A stretch of 64,000 nucleotides of DNA from Aeromicrobium phragmitis (GCF_003674095.1 NZ_RDBF01000004.1:1-64000); one strand, 5' to 3'; counted from the first letter of the stretch, positions 1 to 7,617 are shown. Notes: generated by a model from the letters alone, not told the origin. A program made the numbers and translations.

Positions 1-185
1 TGGCGTGGTCTCGATACGCCTGCTCGCAGAGCTCGCTGGCTACTCGACCACCTTGATGCGGGGGTGGCGTGGTCTCGATACGGCCTCCGCAGAGCTCGCT
101 GGCTACTCGACCACCGACAACGGGAGTAGTAGGTGGTCGAGTAGCGACCGAGGAACGAGGGAGCGTATCGAGACCAGGGGACGTG
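1..185. repeat. REP-like repeat block 1 (family A)
   Basis: The block carries three copies of a word pair, GTGGTCTCGATACG and CTACTCGACCAC, in both orientations, with short variable cores such as an AGAGCTCG-containing palindrome or a GAGGAACGAG core. Each unit can fold into an imperfect hairpin because its ends are near inverted copies of each other. No gene was identified here. The block lies upstream of the HipBA-type pair and may continue left of the window. Confidence 0.85.
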
Positions 186-259
186 ACGTGGTTGCGCTGC
201 ATGCCGGCAATGCCGACCGCGGCTTTCGGTTATGTCTCGTGAACGCGTCATCAACGGAC

Positions 260-288
260 TTGATGTAGCGCATATAGGACTCTAAAGT
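260..288 (+). promoter_or_regulatory. Promoter of the hipBA-type operon
   Basis: A TTGATG hexamer at 260-265 and a TAAAGT hexamer at 283-288 are separated by 17 bases. Six bases separate the -10 box from the ATG at 295, so the mRNA is probably leaderless. CATAT at 271-275 and ATATG at 293-297 form short outer arms that could be part of an autoregulatory site. The assignment is by pattern only. Confidence 0.55.
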
Positions 289-294
289 GGACAT

Positions 295-606
295 ATGGCG
301 CGTGTGAACGATCGACCCCCGCATCCCCGGGCGGACCGGGTCAGGCGCGAGCTTGCCGACAACATCAGCACGTGGCGCCGGATGCTGGGGCTGACTCAAG
401 ACCAACTGGCACAGCGGGCCGGCATCTCTCGAACGGCCTACATCCGCGTCGAAGCAGGCGAGCCTGGCGTCACCACTGACGCCCTCCTCCGAGTGCTGGC
501 GGCCCTCCGGCTCGGCGACGCCATCGTCGAGGCCACCGATCCGATGTCCACCGATCTCGGCCGAGCCCGCGCCGATCAAGCGCTGCCGCAGCGAGTCCGC
601 CGATGA
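295..606 (+). CDS. HipB-like helix-turn-helix antitoxin/regulator
   Basis: This is a 103-residue XRE-family DNA-binding protein. The helix-turn-helix covers about residues 25-75, with the typical LTQDQLAQRAGISRTAY stretch and a following recognition helix. In HipBA systems this protein binds the operon promoter and restrains the HipA kinase. The ATG at 295 is chosen because a TAAAGT -10 box sits six bases upstream, which suggests leaderless expression. The stop overlaps the ATG of the HipA-like gene at 603 by four bases, indicating translational coupling. The C-terminal 25 residues are charged and lack a recognisable domain. The role as antitoxin rests on the HipA partner. Confidence 0.85.
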   Translation: MARVNDRPPHPRADRVRRELADNISTWRRMLGLTQDQLAQRAGISRTAYIRVEAGEPGVTTDALLRVLAALRLGDAIVEATDPMSTDLGRARADQALPQRVRR

Positions 607-1847
607 CACGGTCATTCACGGTCTTCACGACTCTCGGCGGCGAGTCGGTCGAGGCTGGCACCGTCAACTTCACCGAAGGCCGCACCTTCACCTCGAGCTT
701 CCGGTACGCCGTCGACTACCTGGCCCGGCCGGATTCGTATCCGATCGAACCCGGCTTGCCACTCGATGACGCTCCCCATGTCGTCGGCGGCGGCCTGCCG
801 TTGGCGCTCGACGACGCGAGCCCTGATCGCTGGGGGCGGATGCTCCTGGAGCGTCAGCGAGGCACCGACCGGCTGGACGACCCTTCCCTGAGCCCGTCTC
901 TGACGCCGGCCGATTATCTGGTCGGCGTGAGCGACGCGACGAGGCAAGGTGCCTTGCGCTTCACCGGCGAGCCCGAGGGACCGTATCTGGCGGACTTGCC
1001 CGCCGTGCCGAAGGTGCTCGAACTTCCGCGCTTGCTGGCCGCGGCCGATGCCGTCACTGCCGACGATTCCGACTGGGCGGGCGCGGTCAAGACGCTTCTG
1101 GACGCCGGCACCGGAGCGCTCGGCGGCGCGATGCCCAAAGCGGCGGTCGTCGAGGACGGCGCGTTGTGGCTGGCCAAGTTCCCCGTCCTCGGGCAGAGCG
1201 TCGACCTCGCCGCGTGGGAGAAGACCGCGCTTGACCTCGCGGCGATGAGCGGCGTCAGCGTGCCGGAGCGCAGGATCCTCCGCCTGGGCGAGCGCACCGC
1301 CCTCCTCGTCAAGCGTTTCGACAGAGCGGGCGAGCAACGCATCCCGTACATCAGCGCGCGCACGTTGATCGAAGAGGAGAGCGAGACCCCTCACGCCGAC
1401 TACACCGACATCGTGGCGTCGCTGCGGGCCGAGGGGACACGTCCTGACGCTGATAGTGAAGCGCTGTTCCGGCTCGTGGTGCTCGGCGCGCTGACCAACA
1501 ACACGGACAACCACCTGCGCAATCTCGGCTTCCTCCGTTCCGGAACCGGCTGGATCCTGGCGCCGGCATTCGACATCACGCCGCAGCGCGACCTGGGACA
1601 ACCGCGCGCCACGTCGATCGCCGGTTCCGTCTACCCGGGTGACACGGGTCGTGGTCTCCTCGCCCTGGCTCCGCACTGCAAGCTCACCGAGAACCGCGCG
1701 CGCGCGATCACGGCGGAGGTGCTCGACGTCGTGAGCGCCTGGCGTGACGTGGCTGAGGAGAACGGCGCACCGGGTGCTCGGATCGAGGTGTTCGCCGAGT
1801 CCTTCGACACGATGGCCGAGATCGTGCGCCGTGACGTGCTCGGCTGA
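603..1847 (+). CDS. hipA: HipA-like serine/threonine kinase toxin
   Basis: This 414-residue protein has the HipA layout: an N-terminal Couple_hipA-like region (residues 5-125) and a C-terminal kinase fold. Visible motifs are a glycine-rich GGAMPK segment ending at K179, a second lysine at K192 (LWLAKF), the catalytic NNTDNHLRN motif with D302, and the metal-binding PAFDI with D324. HipA of E. coli phosphorylates glutamyl-tRNA synthetase and causes growth arrest; the target here is unknown. The usual lysine in the NxDxHxKN motif is an arginine here, which is seen in some homologues. It is coupled to the HipB-like gene by an ATGA overlap. The family identification is firm, the toxicity is inferred. 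Confidence 0.87.
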   Translation: MTRSFTVFTTLGGESVEAGTVNFTEGRTFTSSFRYAVDYLARPDSYPIEPGLPLDDAPHVVGGGLPLALDDASPDRWGRMLLERQRGTDRLDDPSLSPSLTPADYLVGVSDATRQGALRFTGEPEGPYLADLPAVPKVLELPRLLAAADAVTADDSDWAGAVKTLLDAGTGALGGAMPKAAVVEDGALWLAKFPVLGQSVDLAAWEKTALDLAAMSGVSVPERRILRLGERTALLVKRFDRAGEQRIPYISARTLIEEESETPHADYTDIVASLRAEGTRPDADSEALFRLVVLGALTNNTDNHLRNLGFLRSGTGWILAPAFDITPQRDLGQPRATSIAGSVYPGDTGRGLLALAPHCKLTENRARAITAEVLDVVSAWRDVAEENGAPGARIEVFAESFDTMAEIVRRDVLG

Positions 1848-1856
1848 GGCCCCGCG

Positions 1857-2157
1857 TGTAGGTGGTCGAGTAGCGGCGCCCTTCGATATGCCGCTCGTTC
1901 CTCGCGGCTACTCAGGAACCGGGACGAGCCGCGTATCGAGACCACATCTCCCGTGACGTGGTCTCGATACGTTCGGCCGCGGCCGGCCTCTCTACTCGAC
2001 CACCTGTTTCCTGACGCAACATCGAGACCACATCTCCCGTGATGTGGTCTCGATACGTTCGGCCGCGGCCGGCCTCTCTACTCGACCACCTATGTCGTCA
2101 CGTGACGTGGTCTCGATACGTTCGGCCGCGGCCGGCCTCTCTACTCGACCACCTATG
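1857..2157. repeat. REP-like repeat block 2 (family A)
   Basis: Four units of family A lie between hipA and the oxidoreductase gene. Three of them are consecutive same-orientation copies that share an almost identical core, TTCGGCCGCGGCCGGCC, spaced by about 65-85 bases, which suggests recent local duplication. The first unit is in the opposite orientation and has a GCTCGTTCCTCGCGGC core. No coding sequence was recognised in this 360-base gap. Confidence 0.85.
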
Positions 2158-2211
2158 GGGCTGCTTGCGGCTTGTCGACCCCTAGGGTGCGCGGGGCTCT
2201 AGGGTCGGGGT

Positions 2212-3567
2212 ATGGGTTCGCGTGTGGTGATCGTCGGAGGTGACGCCGCCGGGATGACTGCGGCGTCGGACCTGGTCAAGGAGGTCGGCCCCGATCACGA
2301 GATCGTGGTGATCGAACGCGGTCAGCACACCTCGTACTCCGCATGCGGCCTGCCGTACTGGGTCGCCGGCGACGTGAAGTCCAGCGACGACCTCATCGCC
2401 CGCACCCCCGCCGAGCACCGCGAGAACGGCATCGACCTGCGGCTCGGCGTCACTGCCACCGGACTCGACGCCGACCGCCGCGTCGTGGTCACCACCGAGG
2501 GCGACGTCGCCTACGACTACCTCCTCATCGCCACCGGCGCCGAGCCCGTGCGCCCCGACGTTCCCGGCGCCCACGCCGAAGGCATCGCTTCCATCACCAC
2601 CATCCCGCAGGGCGAGGAACTGCTGCGCCAACTCGAACGCAAACCCGAGAAGGTCGTGATCGCCGGCAGTGGATTCATCGGAGTCGAGATGGCCGAGGTC
2701 TGCGTGCGGCTCGGCCTCGACACCACCGTGGTCAGCTCCTCGCCGTACCCGCTCGACCAACTCGAACCCGCCCTCGGCCAGCGCATCGCCGACGAGATGG
2801 CCAGCCAGCAGATCGGCCTGCGCCTCGGCACCCGAGTCACCGGATTCCGCACCGAGGCCGGCCGTGTGACCGGCGTCGAACTCGACGACCACACCGTGCT
2901 CGACGCCGACCTCGTCATCCTCGGCCTCGGCGTGCAACCGCGCTCCGACCTCGCTGCACAGGCCGGCCTCCGGCTCGGGCCCAAGGGCGCGATCGTGGTC
3001 GACGCCCACCAGTGCGCCCACCGCGACCGCCGCATCTGGGCCGCCGGCGACTGCTCGGCCGTCCGCGACCGACAGACCGGCAAACTCCTGCACGTCCCGC
3101 TCGGCGACCACGCCAACAAACAGGGCATGGTCGCCGCCTCCGACATCGAGGCGCAGATCCTCGGCGGCGAACCGGCGTGGGCGTTCCCCGGCGTCGCCCA
3201 GACCTTCATCACCCGGTTCTGCGACCTCGAGATCGCCCGCACCGGACTGTCCCGCGAACAGGCCGACGACCTCGGCTGGGACACCGTCAGCGTCGCCATC
3301 GACACCACGACCACCGCCGGTTACTACCCGACCGCCGAGCCGATGACGGTGTGGATGCTCGCCGACCGCGAGACCCGCCGCGTCCGCGGCGTGCAGATCG
3401 TCGGCGGCAGCACCGCGGGACTGCGGATCGACACCGCCGCGACCGCCATCACCGCGGGTCTTCGCGTCGACGACCTCATCATGCTCGATCTCGGGTACGC
3501 CCCGCCGTTCTCGGCCGTCTGGTCGCCGCTGCACGTGGCCGCCCGCGCTCTGTACAAGCTGCTCTGA
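2212..3567 (+). CDS. FAD-dependent pyridine nucleotide-disulfide oxidoreductase (CoA-disulfide reductase / NADH oxidase type)
   Basis: The 451-residue protein has an N-terminal FAD-binding GGDAAG motif (about residues 9-14), a cysteine at C45 in SYSACGLPYW that matches the redox-active cysteine of CoA-disulfide reductases and NADH oxidases, and a central NAD(P)H-binding GSGFIG motif near residue 152. The second FAD contact WAAGDCSAV and a C-terminal dimerisation domain follow. Relatives reduce CoA disulfide, persulfides or oxygen with NAD(P)H in the cytoplasm; the substrate here cannot be told. A TAGGGT box ends six bases before the ATG, so the transcript is likely leaderless. It lies alone between a repeat block and fbaA. 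Confidence 0.87.
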   Translation: MGSRVVIVGGDAAGMTAASDLVKEVGPDHEIVVIERGQHTSYSACGLPYWVAGDVKSSDDLIARTPAEHRENGIDLRLGVTATGLDADRRVVVTTEGDVAYDYLLIATGAEPVRPDVPGAHAEGIASITTIPQGEELLRQLERKPEKVVIAGSGFIGVEMAEVCVRLGLDTTVVSSSPYPLDQLEPALGQRIADEMASQQIGLRLGTRVTGFRTEAGRVTGVELDDHTVLDADLVILGLGVQPRSDLAAQAGLRLGPKGAIVVDAHQCAHRDRRIWAAGDCSAVRDRQTGKLLHVPLGDHANKQGMVAASDIEAQILGGEPAWAFPGVAQTFITRFCDLEIARTGLSREQADDLGWDTVSVAIDTTTTAGYYPTAEPMTVWMLADRETRRVRGVQIVGGSTAGLRIDTAATAITAGLRVDDLIMLDLGYAPPFSAVWSPLHVAARALYKLL

Positions 3568-3634
3568 CCCTCGCTTGCATGCCGCGACGCGACTGGGATA
3601 CTGGCAGCGTTCGCCCACGACACCAGGAGATCTG

Positions 3635-4654
3635 ATGCCCGTCGCAACTCCCGAGATCTACGCCGAGATGCTCGACAAGGCCAAGCGTGAGTCGTTCGCC
3701 TACCCGGCGATCAACGTCTCCAGTTCGCAGACGCTGAACGCGGCCCTCGCCGGGTTCGCCGAGGCCGAGTCCGACGGGATCATCCAGGTGTCCACCGGCG
3801 GCGCGGAGTACTTCTCCGGCCCCACGGTCAAGGACATGGTCACCGGCGCGACGGCCTTCGCCGCCTTCGCGCAGGAGGTCGCCAAGAAGTATCCGGTCAA
3901 CGTCGCCCTGCACACCGACCACTGCCCCAAGGACAAGCTCGACGGCTTCGTGCGCCCGCTGCTCGCCGCCTCGGCCGAGCGGGTCAAGGGCGGCGGCCTG
4001 CCGTACTTCCAGTCGCACATGTGGGACGGCTCGGCCGTGCCGCTGGAGGAGAACCTGCAGATCGCACAGGAACTGCTCGAGCAGTGCGCCGCGGCCAACA
4101 TCATCCTCGAGGTCGAGATCGGTGTCGTCGGCGGTGAAGAGGACGGCGTCGAGGCGGCGATCAACGACAAGCTCTACACCACCCCCGAAGACGCGCTCGC
4201 CACCGTCGAGGCGCTCGGCCTCGGCGAGAAGGGCCGCTACCTCACCGCCCTGACCTTCGGCAACGTGCACGGCGTCTACAAGCCGGGCAACGTCAAGCTG
4301 CGCCCCGAGGTGCTCAAGAACGCGCAGGAGGCCGTCGCCGCCAAGTACGGCAAGGAGCGCGCCTTCGACTTCGTCTTCCATGGCGGCTCGGGCTCGCTCG
4401 CCGAGGAGATCGCCGCGGCCGTCGACTTCGGCGTCGTCAAGATGAACGTCGACACCGACACCCAGTACGCCTTCACCCGCCCGGTCGCCGCGCACATGTT
4501 CACCAACTACGACGGCGTGCTCAAGGTCGACGGCGAGGTCGGCAACAAGAAGACCTACGACCCGCGCGCCTGGGGCAAGGCCGCCGAGGCCGGCATGGCC
4601 ACCCGCGTCGCCGAGGCCTGCCAGCACCTCCGCTCCGCCGGCACCAAGCTCTGA
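3635..4654 (+). CDS. fbaA: Class II fructose-bisphosphate aldolase
   Basis: This zinc-dependent aldolase (339 residues) splits fructose 1,6-bisphosphate into dihydroxyacetone phosphate and glyceraldehyde 3-phosphate in glycolysis. Class II signatures are present: HTDHCPKDKLDG with zinc-ligand histidine, NVHGVYKPGNVKL, and the phosphate-binding FVFHGGSGS. The ATG at 3635 follows AGGAGA at 3625-3630 and starts the family-typical MPVATPEIYAEML. A longer upstream reading frame is not needed. DUF3151 and purA further right are the usual actinobacterial neighbours, but here toxin-antitoxin modules lie in between. The last 46 bases of the gene are duplicated 999 bases downstream. Confidence 0.96.
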   Translation: MPVATPEIYAEMLDKAKRESFAYPAINVSSSQTLNAALAGFAEAESDGIIQVSTGGAEYFSGPTVKDMVTGATAFAAFAQEVAKKYPVNVALHTDHCPKDKLDGFVRPLLAASAERVKGGGLPYFQSHMWDGSAVPLEENLQIAQELLEQCAAANIILEVEIGVVGGEEDGVEAAINDKLYTTPEDALATVEALGLGEKGRYLTALTFGNVHGVYKPGNVKLRPEVLKNAQEAVAAKYGKERAFDFVFHGGSGSLAEEIAAAVDFGVVKMNVDTDTQYAFTRPVAAHMFTNYDGVLKVDGEVGNKKTYDPRAWGKAAEAGMATRVAEACQHLRSAGTKL

Positions 4655-4665
4655 GTCGCGGTTTC
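4609..4665 (+). repeat. Direct repeat, left copy (fbaA 3' end; att-like)
   Basis: This 57-base segment covers the last codons and stop of fbaA. It recurs at 5608-5664 with three mismatches; the first 39 bases are identical. The two copies enclose the VbhA-Fic module, as expected for left and right attachment sites of an element that integrated into the 3' end of a gene and restored the reading frame. Confidence 0.85.
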
Positions 4666-4756
4666 GCAGTACTTACGTCATGGTCGGCTCGGTGGGCCCG
4701 CTCTCGTAAGGGTGGGCTCGCTGGCGCTTCTCGCTCGTTGGAGGGGGAGGGACCGC

Positions 4757-4779
4757 TAGAATTGGAGGCGGAAAGGAGA
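4757..4779 (+). promoter_or_regulatory. -10 box and ribosome binding site of the VbhA-Fic module
   Basis: TAGAAT at 4757-4762 is a good -10 hexamer. AAAGGAG follows at 4772-4778 and is spaced six bases from the GTG start at 4785. No convincing -35 was found. Confidence 0.45.
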
Positions 4780-4784
4780 CAGCC

Positions 4785-4973
4785 GTGGCAATCGAAAGTG
4801 CCTTCGAACAGGGGCGCCGTCGACGCGCGGTCGACGATGCTCGTCGCTCCTCCGAGCTCGAGGGTTCCCGCAGCACGGACGCGACCCGAGCCGACCAGGA
4901 TGCTTACGTCCGGGGCGAAATCGACATCAACCAGCTTGGCAAGCGAGTTCGGTCTCGCTACGGTCTCGCTTGA
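4785..4973 (+). CDS. VbhA-like antitoxin of a Fic module
   Basis: The 62-residue product resembles the VbhA antitoxin family that blocks Fic AMP-transferases by placing a glutamate into the active site. The family-typical tail is clear: an acidic helix, then RGEIDINQLGKRVRSRYGL at the C terminus. The inhibitory S/TxxxE/DxxN helix is hard to place; an SSELEGSR stretch near residues 22-29 is the best candidate. The GTG start is supported by AAAGGAG six bases upstream. The stop overlaps the TTG start of the Fic gene (TTGA). The antitoxin reading frame is complete although its toxin is broken. The product is cytoplasmic. Confidence 0.78.
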   Translation: MAIESAFEQGRRRRAVDDARRSSELEGSRSTDATRADQDAYVRGEIDINQLGKRVRSRYGLA

Positions 4974-5607
4974 GCCAGCTGCGCCCCTGGGAGACAGGCG
5001 ACCACGCGTCCCGATGGGACGGCTACTTCGACGAGTCCTCGCAGGTCCTGCGCAACAAGATCGGGGCGAGGACGCCAGAGCAGCTACGTGACGCTGAGAA
5101 CGACCTCGTGGAGGTCCGAGTCGCCGAGCTTCGGCAGAACCCGGAGCTGGTGCCGCGCACGTGGGATCTCGAACACATCAAGGGGCTGCATCATCAGCTC
5201 CTTCAGGATGTGTATGAGTAGGCAGGGCAGCTGCGCACGGTGGGCCTGGCCAAGGGAGGGGCGAGTCGTTCGTGCCCCCTCTCGACATCGAACGACCGAT
5301 CGCGCACGTGACAGCGCGCATTGTCGAAACCGATCGTTTGCGCCTTGTGCCGAAGGACTCGCTGGTGAGCGAAGTGACGTACCTCTACGACTACCTCAAC
5401 TTCGCGCACCCGTTCCGAGAAGGAAATGGGCGTACGCAGCGTGAGTTCTTCGCTCAACTGCTTGCCGAATCGGGGCACGGGCTTGCCTGGGATCGTACTG
5501 GGATGGACGACCTGCACCGCGCGTGCCATGTTGCTCGAGACGACGGCGACTTGGCCTTGCTTCAAAACGTTATCGAGCAGGTACTCACCGACGAACCTGT
5601 GTACTGA
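4970..5607 (+). pseudogene. Fic/DOC family AMP-transferase toxin, inactivated by a nonsense codon and a frameshift
   Basis: The first part (4970-5218) encodes 83 residues typical of the start of Fic proteins and ends at a TAG at 5219-5221, where relatives have the tryptophan of the DVYEWAGQLR motif. The same frame then continues AGQLRTVGLAKGG until about 5262, after which the homology moves to another frame and runs to the stop at 5605-5607. The catalytic motif HPFREGNGRTQR is intact at 5407-5442. Two independent lesions make readthrough plus programmed shifting unlikely, so this is called a pseudogene. If repaired, the protein would be about 210 residues and would AMPylate target proteins such as DNA gyrase, as shown for other FicT toxins. 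Confidence 0.85.
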
Positions 5608-5664
5608 CGCCGAGGCCTGCCAGCACCTCCGCTCCGCCGGCACCAAACTCTGAGGCGCGGTCTC
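5608..5664 (+). repeat. Direct repeat, right copy (duplicate of the fbaA 3' end)
   Basis: This copy starts directly behind the stop of the Fic pseudogene and reproduces the fbaA terminal codons and stop. It differs from the copy at 4609-4665 at 5647, 5655 and 5662. The distance between copies is 999 bases. It is not part of a gene here and probably marks the ancestral end of fbaA or an attachment site. Confidence 0.85.
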
Positions 5665-5670
5665 AACCGA

Positions 5671-5695
5671 GCATGGGTGCACCGTGCACCCATGC
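5671..5695. terminator. Perfect dyad, probable displaced fbaA terminator
   Basis: Twelve-base perfect arms, GCATGGGTGCAC and GTGCACCCATGC, flank a single central C. Folded as RNA this gives a ten-pair stem with a five-base loop; no T tract follows. It lies seven bases behind the right copy of the fbaA-end repeat, and no such hairpin follows the left copy. It may be the original fbaA terminator, or a protein-binding palindrome used by the element. Confidence 0.55.
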
Positions 5696-5799
5696 CGGAG
5701 AGAATGGTCGGGCCAAGGTGATTCAGATACGTGACGTCCCGACGACGTTCACGATGCGCTCACCGAAGTCTCCGCGGCCGAAGGGCTCTCGCTGACGCG

Positions 5800-6444
5800 C
5801 TACCAGCCGCGGAGGCGGTAACCGATCTGGTGGGCGGCGTCGGCCACGTGAGCGGCGATGGCGGGATCGTGAAGCTGACGGGAGAAGGTAGGGCTCGTCG
5901 GAAACACCTCGGCCGTATACAGCACCACGCAGGATCGCCCTGCGATCCCCGTGTACACCATTCCGTCGAGGTTCGGATGCGCTTGCCGAAGCGCCTGAGC
6001 CCAGGCGCGGCAACGGTGTCGGGGCCCGGAGTTGATGAGGTGGGACGCGCCCACGCGGACGGGGTACTCGCCGCGAAGGTCCAGCAGCGATAACGAGCGC
6101 TGAGGTTGAAACCCGGTCAGGAGGACACCCCGCCCCGGCTCGACGTGGATGCTCCGAGTGGTCTGGAATACCTCCGCCAGGCAGGTCGCCCAGTCCCACC
6201 CGAAGTAGCCCACCGCGTCGTCGTGCTTGGTCGGTGGTGGGGACCATGGATCGAAGCGCGCTGTGACCAGCGGGCCCCAATTGCGCAGCGCGTTCCAAGC
6301 TGAGGGGTGTTCGCCGCCGGTGGCGTGGATGCGCCACAGTACGTCCTGGCTCGTCCATACCTCGGGTTCGACGGACGCGATCACTTCAGGATCTGGCGGC
6401 GGGAGTTTGGTCTCCAGTTCCGATGGGTCGTCGGCGGCCATCAC
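5800..6444 (-). CDS. RES-domain toxin (NAD+ phosphorylase/glycohydrolase type)
   Basis: The product of about 214 residues fits the RES domain named after conserved Arg, Glu and Ser. R38 in LWRIHATGGEHPSAW and E91 in TCLAEVFQ are clear; the third residue is less certain, with S171 in AGRSCVVLY the best candidate. RES toxins such as MbcT and ParT-type enzymes destroy NAD+ or modify metabolic enzymes and arrest growth. The frame opens with GTG-ATG; either GTG at 6444 or ATG at 6441 overlaps the antitoxin stop, so translation is coupled. The partner antitoxin lies just upstream on the same strand. It acts in the cytoplasm. Confidence 0.78.
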   Translation of the reverse strand: MMAADDPSELETKLPPPDPEVIASVEPEVWTSQDVLWRIHATGGEHPSAWNALRNWGPLVTARFDPWSPPPTKHDDAVGYFGWDWATCLAEVFQTTRSIHVEPGRGVLLTGFQPQRSLSLLDLRGEYPVRVGASHLINSGPRHRCRAWAQALRQAHPNLDGMVYTGIAGRSCVVLYTAEVFPTSPTFSRQLHDPAIAAHVADAAHQIGYRLRGW

Positions 6445-7052
6445 AGCGCAACGTCGAGATGGCGGGCCAGGTCGACGACGGGAGCGGGGTCGCCGCCGGC
6501 GAACAGCCAGTCCGCCACGGCCGTCGATCGTGTCGCAGTATCGACCGTGCCGCGCATGAAGAAGTCCTCGACCGTCAACGGATCGAGCTCCGCTGGTAGG
6601 GCGGCGATGATCTTCGCCGCGTGCGGTAGGGGCCTGCCGTCCCGGAATTGCCAGCGTGGAAGTAGGCGCGCGCGACCGCGCCCGCCGGACGGCAACGCGA
6701 TCAGCTCGTGCTCGCGGATCATGTGACGCACTCGGCTCTCACTGCGACCAAGAAGTCGCGCGGCCTGAGCAGTAGTCAGCGCCGCGTGGTGGGTGGTGAG
6801 CGCGTCGGAAGCGTCAGTGAGGCGGGCCGTCGCCAAGCTTCGGGAGGCAGCAACCGTGCCGCTGTGCCCATCGATGAAAGCCTGTTCGCTGGCCGACAGC
6901 GGCGCGCTCTTCTGGGTGGCAGCGCGAGCGATGGCGGCGAGCTCGACCACCAGAGCCGCTGGGAGTCGCCCGCTTTCCAAGGCATCGCGGACTTCGTCGA
7001 GCGCTTGTTCAGCATCAGCGATGGAGAACGTCTCGAGCGGTTCTGCTGCCAT
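6441..7052 (-). CDS. Antitoxin/DNA-binding partner of the RES toxin
   Basis: This 203-residue protein is encoded immediately before the RES toxin and overlaps it. Residues 1-85 are helical and alanine-rich. About residues 88-115 form an excisionase/MerR-type helix-turn-helix (LTTAQAARLLGRSESRVRHMI). The C-terminal 70 residues contain VEDFFMRG and VADWLFAGGDPAPVVDLARHL, which resemble the toxin-binding part of MbcA/Xre antitoxins. The ATG at 7052 is preferred over a TTG seven codons earlier because AGGAGG lies six bases in front of it and the TTG overlaps the -10 box. It probably neutralises the toxin and represses the operon. Confidence 0.75.
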   Translation of the reverse strand: MAAEPLETFSIADAEQALDEVRDALESGRLPAALVVELAAIARAATQKSAPLSASEQAFIDGHSGTVAASRSLATARLTDASDALTTHHAALTTAQAARLLGRSESRVRHMIREHELIALPSGGRGRARLLPRWQFRDGRPLPHAAKIIAALPAELDPLTVEDFFMRGTVDTATRSTAVADWLFAGGDPAPVVDLARHLDVAL

Positions 7053-7072
7053 GATGGGCCTCCTGTCTGTCA

Positions 7073-7111
7073 ATTATACGCGGACGTGCGAAGGTGTGCG
7101 CGCATGCGCGC
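7073..7111 (-). promoter_or_regulatory. Promoter and palindromic operator of the RES toxin-antitoxin operon
   Basis: Read leftward, a perfect TATAAT -10 box lies at 7078-7073, giving a leader of about a dozen bases with AGGAGG at 7064-7059. A 14-base perfect palindrome, GCGCGCATGCGCGC, lies at 7098-7111, near where the -35 would be. It is the natural candidate site for autorepression by the antitoxin. Confidence 0.6.
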
Positions 7112-7199
7112 GGTGCCGTCCAACGGATCCTCCTGAGGCGACCGGCGATTCGCCAGGGGCCGAAGGCGACTCTGTGGGCGACCTCGTAGATTCACAGGC

Positions 7200-7604
7200 A
7201 TGACGAACTTGCTGGGAGAACCGCCCGAGACCTTCCTGCCCGCCGACCCCGGAGCAGCTGAGCTCGACGCGGGCGCCTCGCCCGCCGAGGTCGCGGCGCA
7301 GCACCCGGACTCCACGCTGGCGTGGGCCCTGCTGTCCGAGGCCGCGCTGTCGGAGGGGCGCGATCTCGAGGGCTACGCCTTCGCTCGCACCTCGTACCAC
7401 CGCTCGCTCGACGGGCTGCGCCGCAACGGCTGGAAGGGCCACGGCCCGGTGCCGTGGTCGCACGAGCCGAACCGCGGCTTCCTGCGTTCGCTCGCCGTGC
7501 TCGCCACCGCGTCCGAACGACTCGGCGACGAGGCCGAGGCGCACCGCTGCCGCGAGTTCCTCCGCGAGTCCAGCCCGGAGGCGTACGCCGCCCTCGTCGG
7601 CTGA
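7200..7604 (+). CDS. DUF3151 family protein
   Basis: This 134-residue protein belongs to the actinobacterial DUF3151 family of unknown function. It is mostly helical and has no signal peptide or membrane segment. Recognisable stretches are the N-terminal LLGEPPETFLP, the central HPDSTLAWALLSEAAL, and SYHRSLDGLRRNGWKGHGPVPWSHEPNRG, written here in two overlapping pieces. In many actinobacteria the family sits between fbaA and purA, as it does here if the toxin-antitoxin genes are removed. The length matches the family. A TAGATT box ends seven bases before the ATG, so the mRNA may be leaderless. The function is not known. Confidence 0.88.
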   Translation: MTNLLGEPPETFLPADPGAAELDAGASPAEVAAQHPDSTLAWALLSEAALSEGRDLEGYAFARTSYHRSLDGLRRNGWKGHGPVPWSHEPNRGFLRSLAVLATASERLGDEAEAHRCREFLRESSPEAYAALVG

Positions 7605-7617
7605 CCTCGCCCTCGGC

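Noticed and set aside
2182..3618. Long open frames on the strand opposite to real genes (for example 2182-3618, 11023-12480, 12426-13853, 14970-16847, 32577-35039, 34763-37420, 37654-39732, 39759-41648)
   Set aside because: They lie antisense to genes with clear motifs, have Arg/Gly/Ala-rich compositions expected from GC-rich reverse frames, and show no recognisable domain.
4970..5607. Functional Fic toxin expressed by stop-codon readthrough and programmed frameshift
   Set aside because: Two separate lesions of different type about 40 bases apart, without a slippery heptamer or downstream stem, make regulated recoding improbable.
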